A stretch of DNA of 64,000 nucleotides from Sisyra terminalis. Lineage: Eukaryota; Arthropoda; Insecta; Neuroptera; Sisyridae. Both the position numbers and the translations under genes were made by a program. Location: the NCBI GenBank assembly GCA_958496175.1, contig OY292278.1, positions 10,726,001 through 10,790,000 of the forward strand. The letters are read 5' to 3'. Positions 38,589 to 50,358 of the stretch are shown in pieces; position 1 is the stretch's first letter; each line of letters starts with the position of its first letter. Below the pieces are notes generated by a model. It was not told the DNA's origin. It saw only the letters and a program-made list of their open reading frames with translations, and searched no databases.

Positions 38589-39245
38589 TTAGAACTCGAA
38601 TTAGAGGCACTAACACCAAAATCAAATTACCATTAAGACGGACACTGGCCAGTGCGGCTGAGGTGCGAGAAGATGCCCAATATTTTTTCTGTTATAAAGC
38701 CGCTTATTAATTGTAAATAAAATGTAATAAATATCATCATCAAAACGCAGGGAGAGGCAAAGAGTGGAAGAAAAAAATTAAAGGCGGACCGCTCAACGAC
38801 CGCAATTAGATATCAAAATTGTTATTTGAAAATGATTTGTATTTCGTGACCGAATCTTATATCGGTATTTATATGTCCGATACAAACGTGTGAATATATG
38901 TTTGGAAAGAAAAAAAAATGGGATGCACCTTAATTATATTCAAAAAAATGCTACATTGTATGAAGAAGGCATCGAAAAAATCACGTCATAATTAGCAGCC
39001 TTAAGATAGCACTTGGCCATTGTCAAATGGTCAAACTTTGAAAATTTTTCATATCACCACAACAATACCCAAGTCATTGATATTCCAATTATTCAACAGA
39101 GAGCAATTTTGAAGTTTTGGGGCTTTGTAAGCCATACGTTTACCATACATACTCGGACATACATAGGTAATCCAAGTGTGAAAATTATAAATATATGTTA
39201 CACGGGCTTATGTTTTGACCGACAAAACAAGTTGGTTGGTTTTTT

Positions 39246-39497
39246 TTAACGCGGCGGCTTCGCGATAATGACAGGGCAAGCGCCGGCCGGCCCCCGGAGC
39301 CCCGAGGCCCCCGGGGCCCCTGGTCCGGCCCCTTCGCGCCTTCGGCCCCCACAGCACAACTGCCACTCTCGGTAGCTTCCAAGCATATCGAATAACTTGT
39401 TCGCTCTCCCTTGCTCCCACACCCAAGCGATGCACTCGGTTTCGCTTTTGGTTTTCACTACATGAAGTTTTCCAGGGAAAAAGGATGCCTGCAACAA
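39246..39497 (-). other. Very GC-rich island with an 83-codon minus-strand reading frame, unidentified
   Basis: About 100 bases (39250-39350) are overwhelmingly G and C inside an AT-rich intron. On the minus strand a frame runs unbroken. Its N-terminal part (KLHVVKTKSETECIAWVWEQ, then GRANKLFDMLGSYREWQL) has normal protein-like composition, and the rest is Gly/Pro/Arg-rich. It is preceded on that strand by TTGATTGTTGCAG, a plausible splice acceptor (ending near 39490). No good donor was found, and the frame ends in a stop. It could be an exon of an antisense or nested gene, a retrocopy fragment, or a GC-rich regulatory element that is open by chance. I do not recognise the protein. Confidence 0.3.
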
Positions 39498-40379
39498 TCA
39501 AAACATTTGAATTTCAGAGCCTACTCGATCGGTTTAATTGGAAATATCGCCCATTTGCGTCATTAATATGTGGTTCATTGAAGGAAATCGAATTGAAGTT
39601 GGCATCTTAATTATATCTTTGGCAAATTGATTGGCTCGTCGGTCGGTGTCTTCTCGTCACTAATGGTTGATATTAACCATAAACTGTTTTTCATTTGTTT
39701 TTTTTTTGTTTTTACAACGGCTGATCGATGCAAAAAAAAAACCATTACTTAACGAAATTCTTTTGGAAAGATTTATGAAAAAAGTGGAATAAATTTTCCT
39801 GTAAATCTCAAAGTTCCAATTAACCATGTGATGACTAAAATAAGACTAGAGGAAGCTAAGTTTAAATAGATCAAAACAATAGCATTTTTGATTGGTTTTG
39901 AATTTGTGTGGTTTATAAAATGTAATAGTTTCATCTGGAATTCCAATATAAGCAATTATCCATATTATCCCAATATCTTTCCTTAACTTTCGCTTTACAG
40001 GATCTTCACACTATACTTATTAAATTTTTGAAGTTATACTCCGTTGCTGCAACAGGAAGTTGCTCTGTTGCTCTGATTTTGGGAGTGATTTTGATAGTAC
40101 TAAAAACGCGGTCAAGTCGATCGCTAGCACATGTTTTTTTTTTTGTTTTTCGTGTTTTTCGGTAGGAAAAACCTACTGAAATGAGCGACGATGAAATAAC
40201 AGTTACCATCAATTAGTAAATTAATATTTAAAACATCGATATCGTTGAATTTAACATTGTTAATTTTTATATTGGCAATCATATTCATATTATTAAACAA
40301 TAGTTTAAATGCATTCAAAATAAAGAAATTTTTTTGAAATTATTTAATGCAATATTTAAAATGACACAAAGAAAGTCGA

Positions 40380-40990
40380 TTGATATATTATATTGTATCA
40401 TATTTTCTTATATTTGCATTAAAAATCAGTTTCGATACATAAATATAAATGGGTAATACAATTAAGCAATTACTATTGAAAAAAACAAATCTACTCCGTC
40501 GCTACATGTACATGCTGTAGGTATACGCAATTGATTATTTAGATAAACTGTATCTTCATTTAATTGACAGTTTATTCATATCCATAGATTATAGTTTATG
40601 AAAAAAATCCACTTTTATATAGTAAATATTTTTGATAATAAATTAATTCGTAAATGTAACATAGAAATTTGTATAAGTAATCAAATGTGTATAGTACCGT
40701 TAAATACTATACAGTAGGTATGTATAAGTAGCCAATTTGGCGCATGTCCCTTTTAACGACATCAATACTAAACTGCATTTTCTTCTATGGTTTTAAATTG
40801 ATTCGCGAGTAAATCAGATCATAATGAATATTTTCTAACAAATGAGCAAATTATACGATTTTAGAAATGAATTAACAAAAAACAAAACGTGAATTAAAAT
40901 AAAAACAATCTGGAAAATGCAACGTAGCCGGATATTGATGCCACTAAAGTGATAATGATCCCCCAATTTAATCTATTATTGGAAAACTAG
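40380..40990 (-). repeat. Inverted relative of the 28690-29400 element
   Basis: The reverse complement of 40740-40850 matches 28690-28815 (GACATG(A/C)GCCAAATTGGCTA, GCGA(A/G)TCAATTTAA). The reverse complement of 40450-40560 matches 29030-29120. A plus-strand fragment of the same family (GAAAATGCAACGTAGCC, TGATGCCACTAAAG) follows at 40914-40950, so this copy is itself partly palindromic. Confidence 0.55.
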
Positions 40991-41278
40991 TAACTTTCTG
41001 GCAAATATTCACTACCAAACAATGGCTAAAATTACTGATGGTAAAAGTTGGCAATTGAATGACATTGAAATGACAATTGAAACCAATGACAACAATCATT
41101 TTATTCAGAATTAAAACAATAATTATTATATCTGTATTACTCTCACATGTATGTGCTTACACTCTTTGTTCTCTGTCTTTGACGCCAGATATATATTTGC
41201 CTATTATATTGAAAATAATAGCAAATATTTTGTTTAAAATTGTTTTAGATTTTAGTTATTACAAACAAATAATAAAAT

Positions 41279-41345
41279 CCTACAAGTGGCCGAATGGTCT
41301 AGGCGACCAAAACGATTGGTTTTGGGTTCGATTTTCATGTGGAGC
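41279..41345 (+). pseudogene. tRNA-like relic, possibly the head of a tRNA-derived SINE
   Basis: TGGCCGAATGG (41287-41297) resembles a tRNA A box and GGTTCGATT (41325-41333) a B box. Between them ACCA...TGGT forms an anticodon-like stem with a 7-base loop. The loop lacks the invariant T33, the T-stem pairs poorly and the acceptor ends do not pair, so it is not a functional tRNA. The leucine/serine-type D-arm is the closest impression. Confidence 0.4.
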
Positions 41346-42179
41346 AAATTTTCAGTGTTTCTCGATTTCGGATTTTTATTAACCCTAGAGTCGCTAAAGA
41401 CCATAGTGGTTAAAAGGCAACAGTAAATAACAAAAAAAAAATATAAAACTACCATAAGAATTAACAATTTCTTATATACCCTACTACCGGAATATGCTAT
41501 GGCAGTGGATTAAAATCATTCTTTTAATTACGAAATATAAGTATAACAATAAAATAATATTATTTTTTTGATTTTTTGAGGTAGTCAGAAGGGTTGCTTT
41601 TCAAACCATATTTCAACCACAAACTTCTTTTTTGCAACCTGCAGTCCCAATTTTCCTGAGGTTCCCATTTCCTCAGTGTACAACTAAGTGTAAGATTTTA
41701 CTGAAAAAAAATCAACCTAAGCCCAATTGGTCTTAGCAAATCAGGCAATAAATCGACAAATTTTAGAAAATGCCATTTCTCTTTTACTTTAGCAATAGGT
41801 CACCAATAATTTGGCCTTAATTCAAGTCTTACCGAACTATTCTTTTGAAAAGTGAAAAGTTTCTCTCACTCGTTAGATTGACGAAAAAATTTTCTTGTAA
41901 TCTTTTTATTTCGATCGTATCAACTTTTCGATTTAATAAATCATTTCTATCTTAATCAAATTAATCGAAAGTCGCCCATAGAACAGTTCGATAAAATATG
42001 GCGTTGGTACAATTGAAGGAAAAAGTTATCATGAGAATTATCTTGACTATCGTGTATAGGTAAGACAAAGTTTTAGATTATGAATTGGTTCATATATATT
42101 GGCTTAAAGACAAAGATAGAATTGGTGGATGAGGAGAATTTATCTGAAGAAAATGTAAGTCTTTTTTTTTTAAATAAAA

Positions 42180-43060
42180 TTAGTGTATGTGTTGTAATTT
42201 GGTTGGGATAAGTTTGCGTATGAAAGACGGTTTTGTTGGTATGTGTGTTAATATGGAAGAGTTAATGTTGGCGAGGTGTGAGAAAATATGTCGGCATCAT
42301 TATATCGTCAGCGGGTCATCATCTTGGACAACGATTGTCTTAAATTATAGAGCGGCGAGTTGTTACGTATAAACCACCATCAGCCTCAACACCACACGCC
42401 CTCCAAATCTGATCCAATGTGATCGGGTCCCAAGATCCATCTATTCGATATCCTCTATCGCAAACGTTTAAGCCCCACGAACCCAAGATTTGTCTCGCAA
42501 ACCCCAACACTCCGGCCTCGTCCTTGTCTTTCCTGTGTCTTCACCAATAAAAAAAAGGACTTGCCAAGTATCTTGGAAGCCGAAGCTTAAGTGTGAAATT
42601 AAATCAGATCATCTCGAAAATGTCCTCGAGGCTTTCAATTCAGATTCCCGTCCTGCACTAAACCCATCGTTTTGCATTCGGGGCAACAAGGCAAAGAGAT
42701 ACGAGGGTAATTTGCACACAAAAAATTTCCGACTAGTTGTCGAGATAATTACGTTTAATCATTGAAACGATTGATAAAATCGAATTTTATACAAATGAAT
42801 AATTAAAGTTGTATAAATCTTCATAAAATTATCTAGCAATGGTTGTTGGCAAAAATTGCATATCTTTATCGCGAATGTGTATCGGTTGCGTTGGACTTTG
42901 AGGCTTTAATTGAATCTAATTATATCCTCGTAATTGAAGTTCAATTAATCATCGAGAGGTGTACAGGTGACAAGACGACTTGGGGCCGCTACGATAATCA
43001 ATCGCCCTTAGCCAATGTAATTTCAATTTTGCCATTTAACGTTCGAATTTGTTGCTAATA
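42180..43060 (+). other. Higher-complexity intronic stretch with unassigned short frames
   Basis: The composition is more balanced than the flanks and the sequence lacks homopolymer runs. Open frames of 61, 91 and 71 codons occur (42187-42372, 42490-42765, 42843-43058), but their translations show no recognised domain and no splice logic joins them. One AGGTGTGA word (42274-42281) matches a T-box half-site, as expected by chance in a window this size. It is most likely regulatory or conserved non-coding DNA. Confidence 0.25.
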
Positions 43061-43605
43061 AATAAAAAATTCTTTACACCAAAATTGGTTCCATTTATAA
43101 ATTGTACTAGTTACTGATTTATTTAGTGACAATCCTCATTTTTAAGTATGCACTTTTTTAATAGTATCTTGCCAAATGGCAGTTTCAGCTGCCTATATCA
43201 GACTTTTAACTCCAGCATTATTTAACCCTGGGTAAAATTTTCCAAATTGCAACATTCTAATCGTTTTTCAAAAAATCGGGAATTTATTTTCTTGGGTCTA
43301 TGCGTTTTTGCATTTATAACAACGATTGCATAATGACTAAACTTTGTTATAAGAAAAGTATCTATATTTTACGAGAACAAAGACTTCAAATGAAAAAAAA
43401 TTATACACTTCTAACCGTTTTTAGCTTGAAATCAATCATCAATTATAAAAGAATAAAATTCTTAGGCAAAACTGATTAAAATTAAAAAAAATAAAGGCTA
43501 ATTCAACCAAATTTAAATTGCAGTCATTACTCTGAAACAATGGCAGTATTTGTATTGCAAATATAGATTATATCAAAATAAGATTTTTTTGCTGACTTTG
43601 AACAG

Positions 43606-43996
43606 TTATACTGTGTATACAATATTTAAGATATATTGCAGTCCAATTTATGTATGATAGTATAATTTAATATAATAATGTATAAAAAAATCATACCACA
43701 AACATCAATTTGAACAGAAGTTCACACAAAAATATTCGTGACGTATTGCCCAGATACGTATTGCGATTGTGAATCATCACAAAGCAGTTACGGAGTGATC
43801 CAAACTACTTGATGACCACTGATGAAGATTGCTTGGCAATCGAAATACGTATCTGGGCAATACGTCACAAATATTTTTGTTTGAACTTCTGTTCAAATTT
43901 ATGTTTGTGGTATGATTTTTTTATATATTATTATATTAAATTATACTACATAAATTGGACTGCAATATATCTTATATATTGAATACACAATAGATT
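43606..43996. mobile_element. Fold-back element sharing its core with 10171-10911
   Basis: TATTGCAGTCCAATTTAT (43635-43652) is mirrored by ATAAATTGGACTGCAATA (43950-43967). The arms run from about 43606-43767 and 43838-43996. The inner ends are GACGTATTGCCCAGATACGT and its mirror. The spacer carries CTGATGAA (43819-43826), a perfect GATTGC/GCAATC hairpin with TTG loop (43827-43841) and GAAA (43842-43845). An ACGTAT/ATACGT hairpin follows. Confidence 0.75.
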
Positions 43997-44105
43997 ATAT
44001 CATTTGCACAGGCCTACAAACTTGTCTAAAAACCTTTCTTAAGAAAAAAAAACACTGCCATTCTAGAGCTGGAATATAAATTAAAAAAGCTTCCAAATGA
44101 TCCTC

Positions 44106-44345
44106 ATATGGATTCCCGGACACTAAGGAAATAAAGGCGACGTAAGAGCTAATAAGGATACTGGGAAATCAACAATGGAACCAATAAACAACGAATTGAA
44201 ACTGAAAGTGGAAGACACCAGTAAAATAACCCAAAAATCACGACTCCTTTGGAATAATACTTGCAGGACAAGTCCTCAAAAACTATTTAAGATTTTAAAT
44301 CGGTTTATTTCTTCAATACAAGTTCCCTTATTTTCTAGGTCATAA
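44106..44345 (+). pseudogene. Non-LTR retrotransposon RNase H-domain fragment
   Basis: The frame reads IWIPGH, a stop, then GNKGDVRANKDTGKST and 60 further residues. W-[IV]-P-G-H-x-G-I-x-G-N-E-x-A-D is the hallmark of the C-terminal RNase H motif of I/R1/LOA-type elements. Here the expected acidic residue and the middle are altered. A stop interrupts it, so it is dead. The RT fragment at 45371 lies downstream rather than upstream, so the two come from different insertions or a rearrangement. Confidence 0.5.
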
Positions 44346-45370
44346 TTCGTATTTTTTTTAAGATAAGATTCCCCACATAATATGCTTCTTAATAATTACG
44401 TCAACATATTTTCCTGTCTAAACACTGACGAAATTATGAAGAAATTAAAAAAATCAAAATTTTTTCAAGTTCCTTTCCTTTAACTGTCTGATTCCTTTAA
44501 CCGCTGGACATCCTGCAAGTAGTTAAAACAACCTCGAGACTATCCCGTATTTTTCTTCCAAATTCCTTCCCCATTAATTCTTCTGATTAAAATTCGAATT
44601 TTAAGGAAATTCAATATTTTATTACATCTTTTCTTTTATGATTTAAGGAAGTAGTGATAGTGATTTAAGTGCAGTTGCATGTTACTAATTGGTAATTTGT
44701 GATTGCGTTTTTTTTCATGTAAAAGAAAACAATCACTGTCGTACATGTACAAAAGTTATATTATTTTTGTGCTCTAAAAAACTTTTAGTATCAAAAAATA
44801 TAAAAATCGTACATATTCTTTTATAAATACCCAGAATTTCTTTGTATGTTTTTTCCGCTGTTGTTTTACAGGTACACTTCAGGAAGAATGGGAATGTGTT
44901 GAAAGAATTGCACGCGTCCCTGATTTTATTTTCTGGCCTTCACCACACATATAATTTAATTTAATATCATTTCGAAAAACAAATCTTTCGAGATAATTAA
45001 TTGTTTAAAACACGAACAATTAAAAAGTCTAAGAAAAATTACGAGAATTTCACAGAATTACAATTAAGAGTTGAAAACTTTTACTTGGTATAATAAAAAA
45101 AATATTGAAACTTTACAATTTAAAAAACGGTAAAATACTTTTTTTCATATGAAAAACATTGGCTTTAAGATAATTTATAATCATGATTTTCGTGGAAACT
45201 TCAAAAAATCCACCAAAGAAATTTATTTTTATTCATTAATTAGATACAAGTTATAATTGTCTTCAGATGCCTATGCTCTAAGTATATTTGTTTAATGTAT
45301 CCTCAGAGCTTCTGATTACATTTTGTGAAAACAATATTTCTTTAATATATCAATACTTCGACTACATCAC

Positions 45371-45730
45371 TGGTCTGAAACATCAAAAACTACAGAAGAA
45401 GTTATGGTTTTGAAATCAGGAAAAAATCCAAATATTATGTCTTCGTATCGCCCCATAAGTCTTTCTTCAATAACTTTTAAGCTCCTTGAAAATTTTCTAC
45501 TCCAAAAAATCCTTCCCCTGTTAGAAGGAATTCTTAACCATCAATTTGGATTCAGGTCAAAGTAGTCATCATGAATAAATGGATCTACTTCTAAATCACT
45601 CAACCAGCAGAAAAAAAAATCATAGATAACTCTTCATGATCTGAGATCAAATTAACAGGAAGATGTTCCACTAGGAACTTCTTTATCAAGCTATTTGGAG
45701 TTCAAAACTTCCAGCCAGGACAACACATTA
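45371..45730 (+). pseudogene. Jockey-type non-LTR reverse transcriptase fragment
   Basis: A 64-residue unbroken stretch begins WSETSKTTEEVMVLKSGKNP. It continues with SSYRPISLSSITFKLLENFL and ends NHQFGFRSK before a stop at 45563. The Y-R-P-I-S-L and N-H-Q-F-G-F-R blocks are the N-terminal motifs of reverse transcriptases of Jockey-like retrotransposons. Past the stop, a VPLGTSLSSYLEF-like peptide near 45665 corresponds to the GVPQGSVLGP block, after which similarity fades. The catalytic DD motif is not preserved. Confidence 0.75.
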
Positions 45731-47019
45731 GCTTATTGTTGATTCCAACTAATTGCTTAACTTAAAATAAAAGATCTGAAGAAGTTTGTCAAAGAGATTC
45801 ATAACTTACTGTTCGTTGACACTTTGTTGTTGTAAATATGAGTAATTTCATCCATAAACTTAACAATGAATTACCTCAACTAATAATTAGCCGTAATAAT
45901 ACGATTGTCAAGTATGAAACGATTATTAAAAGTTCATCCATCAATGTGCTAGAAGAAAATATGAATTACAGTCCAACAACGTAAATTGTTTGTTGTCAGC
46001 ATTTTATTCTTCATATTTCTCGCCTTCATAAATAGCCCTAAGTTATTTCTCCCCAATTAAATATCAATTTCATATGTATGCATTCCCATTACACTCTCCC
46101 ACCGTTTCGATTCGGTTTTCAATCTATCTTGGTGACCATTAACATTATCTTCATACAAACATCAAAACAGAAAATCTCTCCACTCTGTAATTGATTAAAA
46201 TTAATCGTAAAATAATAATTTCTAATTTCATAAAAAAAAGACTTGAAAAATTTTACACTCACCATCTTCACATGGCATCATAAAATTAAATTGACGTAGA
46301 AAACTTAAAACCTGTTTTATTAATATTAATATTAGCGATATAAACAGGCAGCAGTTTAATTTGTGTGATCACATTATATTATATTATTTATATATTAATT
46401 ATGATAAGTAGTTGCAATTTTAATAAGAAATTAATCTCTTGATTGATTTTATTTTTATTGTAATGCCCTACGTTGCCGTTCGCAACGCTTGGAATTAATT
46501 CGACATGCTTCCACGTATCCTTCTCTCTAAGATAAATGTTCCACGTTGGAAAGATAAACATTTCAAAAGAATCAAAGTAAATTGACTGAAGGTTTTTTTT
46601 TACTAATAGAAAAGCAAATGAGTAAACGGTTTAGTGATCAAAGATTGGTTTTTTAAGAAAGTTTTGATAAAATTTAATGATAATCACTTCAAAGTGGCCA
46701 TCTTTGACCAACATGAAAGCTCAATTATTCATGGAAAGCTTTTTATAGATTTTTTTCTTCCTAAAGACTAGCTTAGTTTTTTGCGTGGTAGTTCCCATGT
46801 CAATGCTGTTTAGCCTTCAAATTATTCATATTTCTTTCCATTTACTTTAGGTATTCAATCCTTTTCTTTGTATGTTCTTCCCGTATTCTTTCTTAATCGA
46901 ATAATCAAGTGGTTCTACTGTCCATAATAGTTAAACCACTTATCATATAACTTCAAATTTATATATAGACACCTTGAAAATAACAAATTTTTCAATTGAA
47001 AATGTTTTTATTGTTACAG

Positions 47020-47773
47020 AGATCCGATGGACGGTTTTTTCATGGACCAACATTTTCTTCGATCTCCTTTACGTCTCTACACGTCTGACCCCCTAGATAA
47101 TGAAAACAACAACGCCAATTCGCTGTTTTCGGCGGCGATGATGGAAAAAGCCCGTGCACATCTACAGCTGTGGGGTCGTGCCGGAGTGGCTGCGGCTGCT
47201 GCGGCAGCCGCATCTCCCGGAGGCGGCTACTCCCCAGCCGATTTACATGCCATGCTCCTGACGTCAGGAGCGGCAGCTCAGAATCAGCACCTGTACAATA
47301 TGGCGGCGGCAGCAGCCGCAGCCGCCGCGGCGGCTCAGCAACAACAACAACACCACCATCATCAACAACAGCAACAACAACAGTCACAAACACCTCCACG
47401 ACCGATGGCCCTGGCGGCTCATCCGCACCACCATCCACACCACCACTTATGGAGTTCACAAGGTCCTCCAGGTCCACCGCCTCCCGGTGCCGAACAATCA
47501 CCGTGGTCAGCATTACACGGTGGTTTACCTCCAGGTCTTCTAGGTCCTCCACCACCTCCAGGTTCGCGTCCTCCACCAATGTCACCACCACCCACCTCCA
47601 CCCCAAGTTCCTCAGGCTCGCCAAGCCCTTCCGGTTCGACCGACTTACGCATGCCAAAAGCAATGTTTCCCGGATCAATTCACAGATTTAGTCCCTATTC
47701 TATCCCACCAACCCCGTCTAGACAATTATCACCCGGAAGTGGCAACGGTAGCGGAAGTCCACGACCTCGTTAA
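47020..47773 (+). CDS. H15/mid: T-box transcription factor, Tbx20/H15-midline class: terminal exon, C-terminal region
   Basis: The first base completes the split arginine, then 250 residues follow to TAA at 47771-47773. It begins DPMDGFFMDQHFLRSPLRLY, the segment directly after the T-box in H15/midline proteins, and contains the class-typical MEKARAHLQLWGRAG. The rest is low-complexity: eight alanines (47189-47212), eleven alanines (47303-47335), then five Q, four H and seven Q (47336-47383), His-rich and Pro/Gly-rich stretches and a Ser/Pro linker. It ends with TDLRMPKAMF and HRFSPYSIPPTP, resembling the DLR...RFSPY end of insect H15/midline. Codons within the alanine and glutamine runs are mixed, so the tracts are not pure microsatellites. 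The acceptor is TTGTTACAG at 47011-47019. The overlapping minus-strand and shifted frames here are by-products of GC-rich repeats. Confidence 0.95.
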
Positions 47774-48800
47774 TCTCTTTCTATTAAAAAAAAAAAATCA
47801 CATCAAAAGACACAAAAAAAAATGACAAAGAAATTAACATTTCCAGTGTTTAAAAGAAAATCGGATAAAAAGTGATATCCCCAAAAATAAACTCGTTCGT
47901 ATTTATTTCCAAGCCAAAGAATTTTATTTGATCTTCAAGGAATAACAGAACGCATAAGATGCCCCTATATACTACTCCTAACCCTGATCAACCCCTTTTT
48001 TTACTAAATGTACATAAATTATAGCTATTTTTGTTGTAAAAAATTTAATTTATTTGTTTCTTGTTAATTTAACTACTCAAATGTTTCAAAAAAAAAAAAA
48101 TCAAAGGAAAAACCAAAAAAAAAATCGATAAAGACAAGAAAAATTATTTTTTTATTTTCTTTATTCAATATTCTTGATATATTTAATTTCCTTTTTTGGT
48201 TTTCGCAATTTTATTGATTGTAAATATTTATTGGAGAAAATGAGAGTTAGTTTCGTGTTTAAAAGTTGTATGAAAATTTTTATGTGTTCATTGTTATATT
48301 GTACTTTAAAACTAGAAAACTTCCATTATCAGAATCTAAAGAAAATGGAGAAAAAAATTTTTTTTCTTTTTTTTTTTTTTAGAGGAAAGAAATTTTAAAT
48401 ATCAAAACTTATTTTGGTTAATCCATAAATTATTTAATTGGTCGCTATCTCTTTGTAAAGCTTCATAAACTTGTACTTACAGTAAAACTTACATTGAATT
48501 TGATTTTTTTTTTGTAATAAAATTTGCTACTTAAGTTAATAATTTGTGAGAAAAAAGACAATTCTGAAATTCAGATTATCAATAAAAGAGGTTTTACTGT
48601 ATTAGTATACAAGTTGACACAAAAAAAAATGGCAAGTCAAAGTGCAGTATTGAGAGCAAGAAAAGCTATAACAAAAATTTTAATTTCAAACAAAAAAAAA
48701 TTATACAAAACTCTTGTTTTTCCTATGTAATTTTCCTGATGTCTGTGAAAGCGTTACTTTTAATAAAAGTATTGATTATATGGCTATATTGAATATTGTA
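47774..48800 (+). other. H15/mid: Probable 3' untranslated region of the T-box gene
   Basis: AT-rich sequence follows the stop codon with many A-runs. AATAAA poly(A) signals occur at 47886-47891, 48581-48586 and 48762-48767. Which is used cannot be told from sequence. The short open frames at 48174-48398 and 48524-48730 are lysine/phenylalanine-rich artefacts of base composition. Confidence 0.45.
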
Positions 48801-50350
48801 ATTAATTCATAAACTACCTAATTAATAATATTATTATTATATCAAATAAAAAACAAATAGAATTAAAAATTATTTAAAAATACAAAACTATTTGTAAATA
48901 TTGAATGTAAAAGTATAAAGCAAGAAGATGAAAATAAAAAAATCTAGTGCTTAAGATATTAATTATTGTGGTACTTTTTAGTGATATATGTGAAAAAATA
49001 AAAAATTATATACATATATGAAGAAAATTGTTTTCATTTTTTTACCAAATATTACTTTTCTTTTCAGATTTACGAAAAGGGGAAAGCTTTCTATTGAAAG
49101 TTTATGAAACAAATTTTTGAGGGAGGAATTTTGGTTCGCGATTTGTACTCGTCATTTAATTTTTTAAGATTAAAGTAATTCTTTAGTGCATTCTTTCTCA
49201 ATCTTTAGTGTATCTTTTGGGGTATCTGTTTGCAGAGGTAAAGTGTGCAATGAAATAGCGATATATAGCAATTTGTTTATAACATTATCTGGGTAATAAT
49301 GGAAACTTTACTTAACAGAATTGAGTGTATCTCTCCTGTTTTTCAATTGGCATTTCCGATAAAATGAAGAAATCAAAATTTAGAGAAATGTCGGCAAAAA
49401 TCATAAAAAAGAATAGTGTGATAAGAGGAATAGCAAGAACGAGGGTTAGGGATGATTTTTAAAAAAATGGGATAGGAAACATAAGATGGTTTCGACTTGA
49501 CATAAATATTCTCGAGGATTGTGTAAGTTACCTGCACGAAAATAAAGAAGGAGACTATTGGAGAGGATTTTGAAGAGGGAAACCTAAAGGAAAGCTTAAC
49601 ATTAAGAAAAGAGAGGCATAATTCAAAATGATCAGGGAAGAAAAACACAAAAAAAGCCATATTTTATCTACAATTTAAATTGAAAATTAATACAGGTAAG
49701 TTTTGATTTGACAATTGAAGAGTTTACTGTAAAAGGAAGGTAGCTCCAATTTTCCAAAAAAAAATAAATAAAATAAAATAAATAAACCATTGTCCACATA
49801 ATGTAAAAAGCCCTTCCGAATTAACTTAAAACATGTTTTTCTATATTAACTCTAAATTCCAAAATTTTAAACGTTTTCTTCATTTTCCCGAAAAATTATG
49901 AAATTGGACTTACTTCCTCTTTACAGCAAACCCTTTAATTGTACTTCACTACACTATTAGTCTGTAAATTTACGATTTTTCTCCTAAAGTTTGCATGAAT
50001 AATTATTTTTCTGTCAGGACCTACGTTTTCTTTCAACTCAACAATGGTTAAACGGATTTTGATGAAATTAAGTGTCCAAATAAGTCATTGTTGCACTAAA
50101 ATAATAACACTAGTAATTATAAAAGAAAAACTAGGGTAGGCTTAAATCAAGGTTTGTAAATTATACAGGTTGCTCCATTAGAAAAAAAAATGACGTCATA
50201 CGAAGAATTTTAAAATTGAACAGTCTGAAGATATGTACGAATTTCTTCTGGATACGTCACGTATCCATCACGTAGCCACCATGAGGCCACCTGTGTATTT
50301 TATAAACCTTTAGCTTAAATAAATCAGTCTAATCCTTTTTTTATTACAGA
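48801..50350. other. Intergenic AT-rich sequence, nothing nameable
   Basis: No gene or defined repeat was recognised. A 10-bp ATGACGTCAT (CRE-type) palindrome at 50190-50199 and a GGATACG/CGTATCC hairpin near 50254-50270 are the only local features seen. Confidence 0.4.
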
Positions 50351-50358
50351 ACATCAAA

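Larger units (their letters stand above)
32685..47019 (+). other. H15/mid: Intron, 14,335 bases, before the terminal exon
   Basis: It begins GTGAGT and ends TTTTTATTGTTACAG. Joining restores an arginine codon and reads DFDR-DPMDGFF, as in H15/midline proteins. Apart from the listed repeats it holds AT-rich sequence. I see nothing nameable in about 35700-36400, 39660-40380, 41480-42150, 43050-43540, 44350-45360 and 45780-46980. Less AT-biased islands are at 34980-35700, 38440-38830, 39500-39660 and 42180-43040. Confidence 0.9.

Noticed and set aside
19552..42281. Perfect T-box half-sites TCACACCT (19552-19559) and AGGTGTGA (42274-42281)
   Set aside because: About this many 8-base matches are expected by chance in 64 kb on both strands, so two scattered sites are not evidence of regulation.
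43819..43872. Functional hammerhead ribozyme
   Set aside because: The core has an extra base after CUGAUGA and the stem III register is shifted. The resemblance is reported, but activity cannot be claimed.
47040..47691. Long frames on the minus strand (212 codons) and in shifted plus frames (173 codons) over the terminal exon
   Set aside because: They overlap the true coding frame with its conserved motifs. They arise because the GC-rich, repeat-encoding sequence has few stops in any frame.
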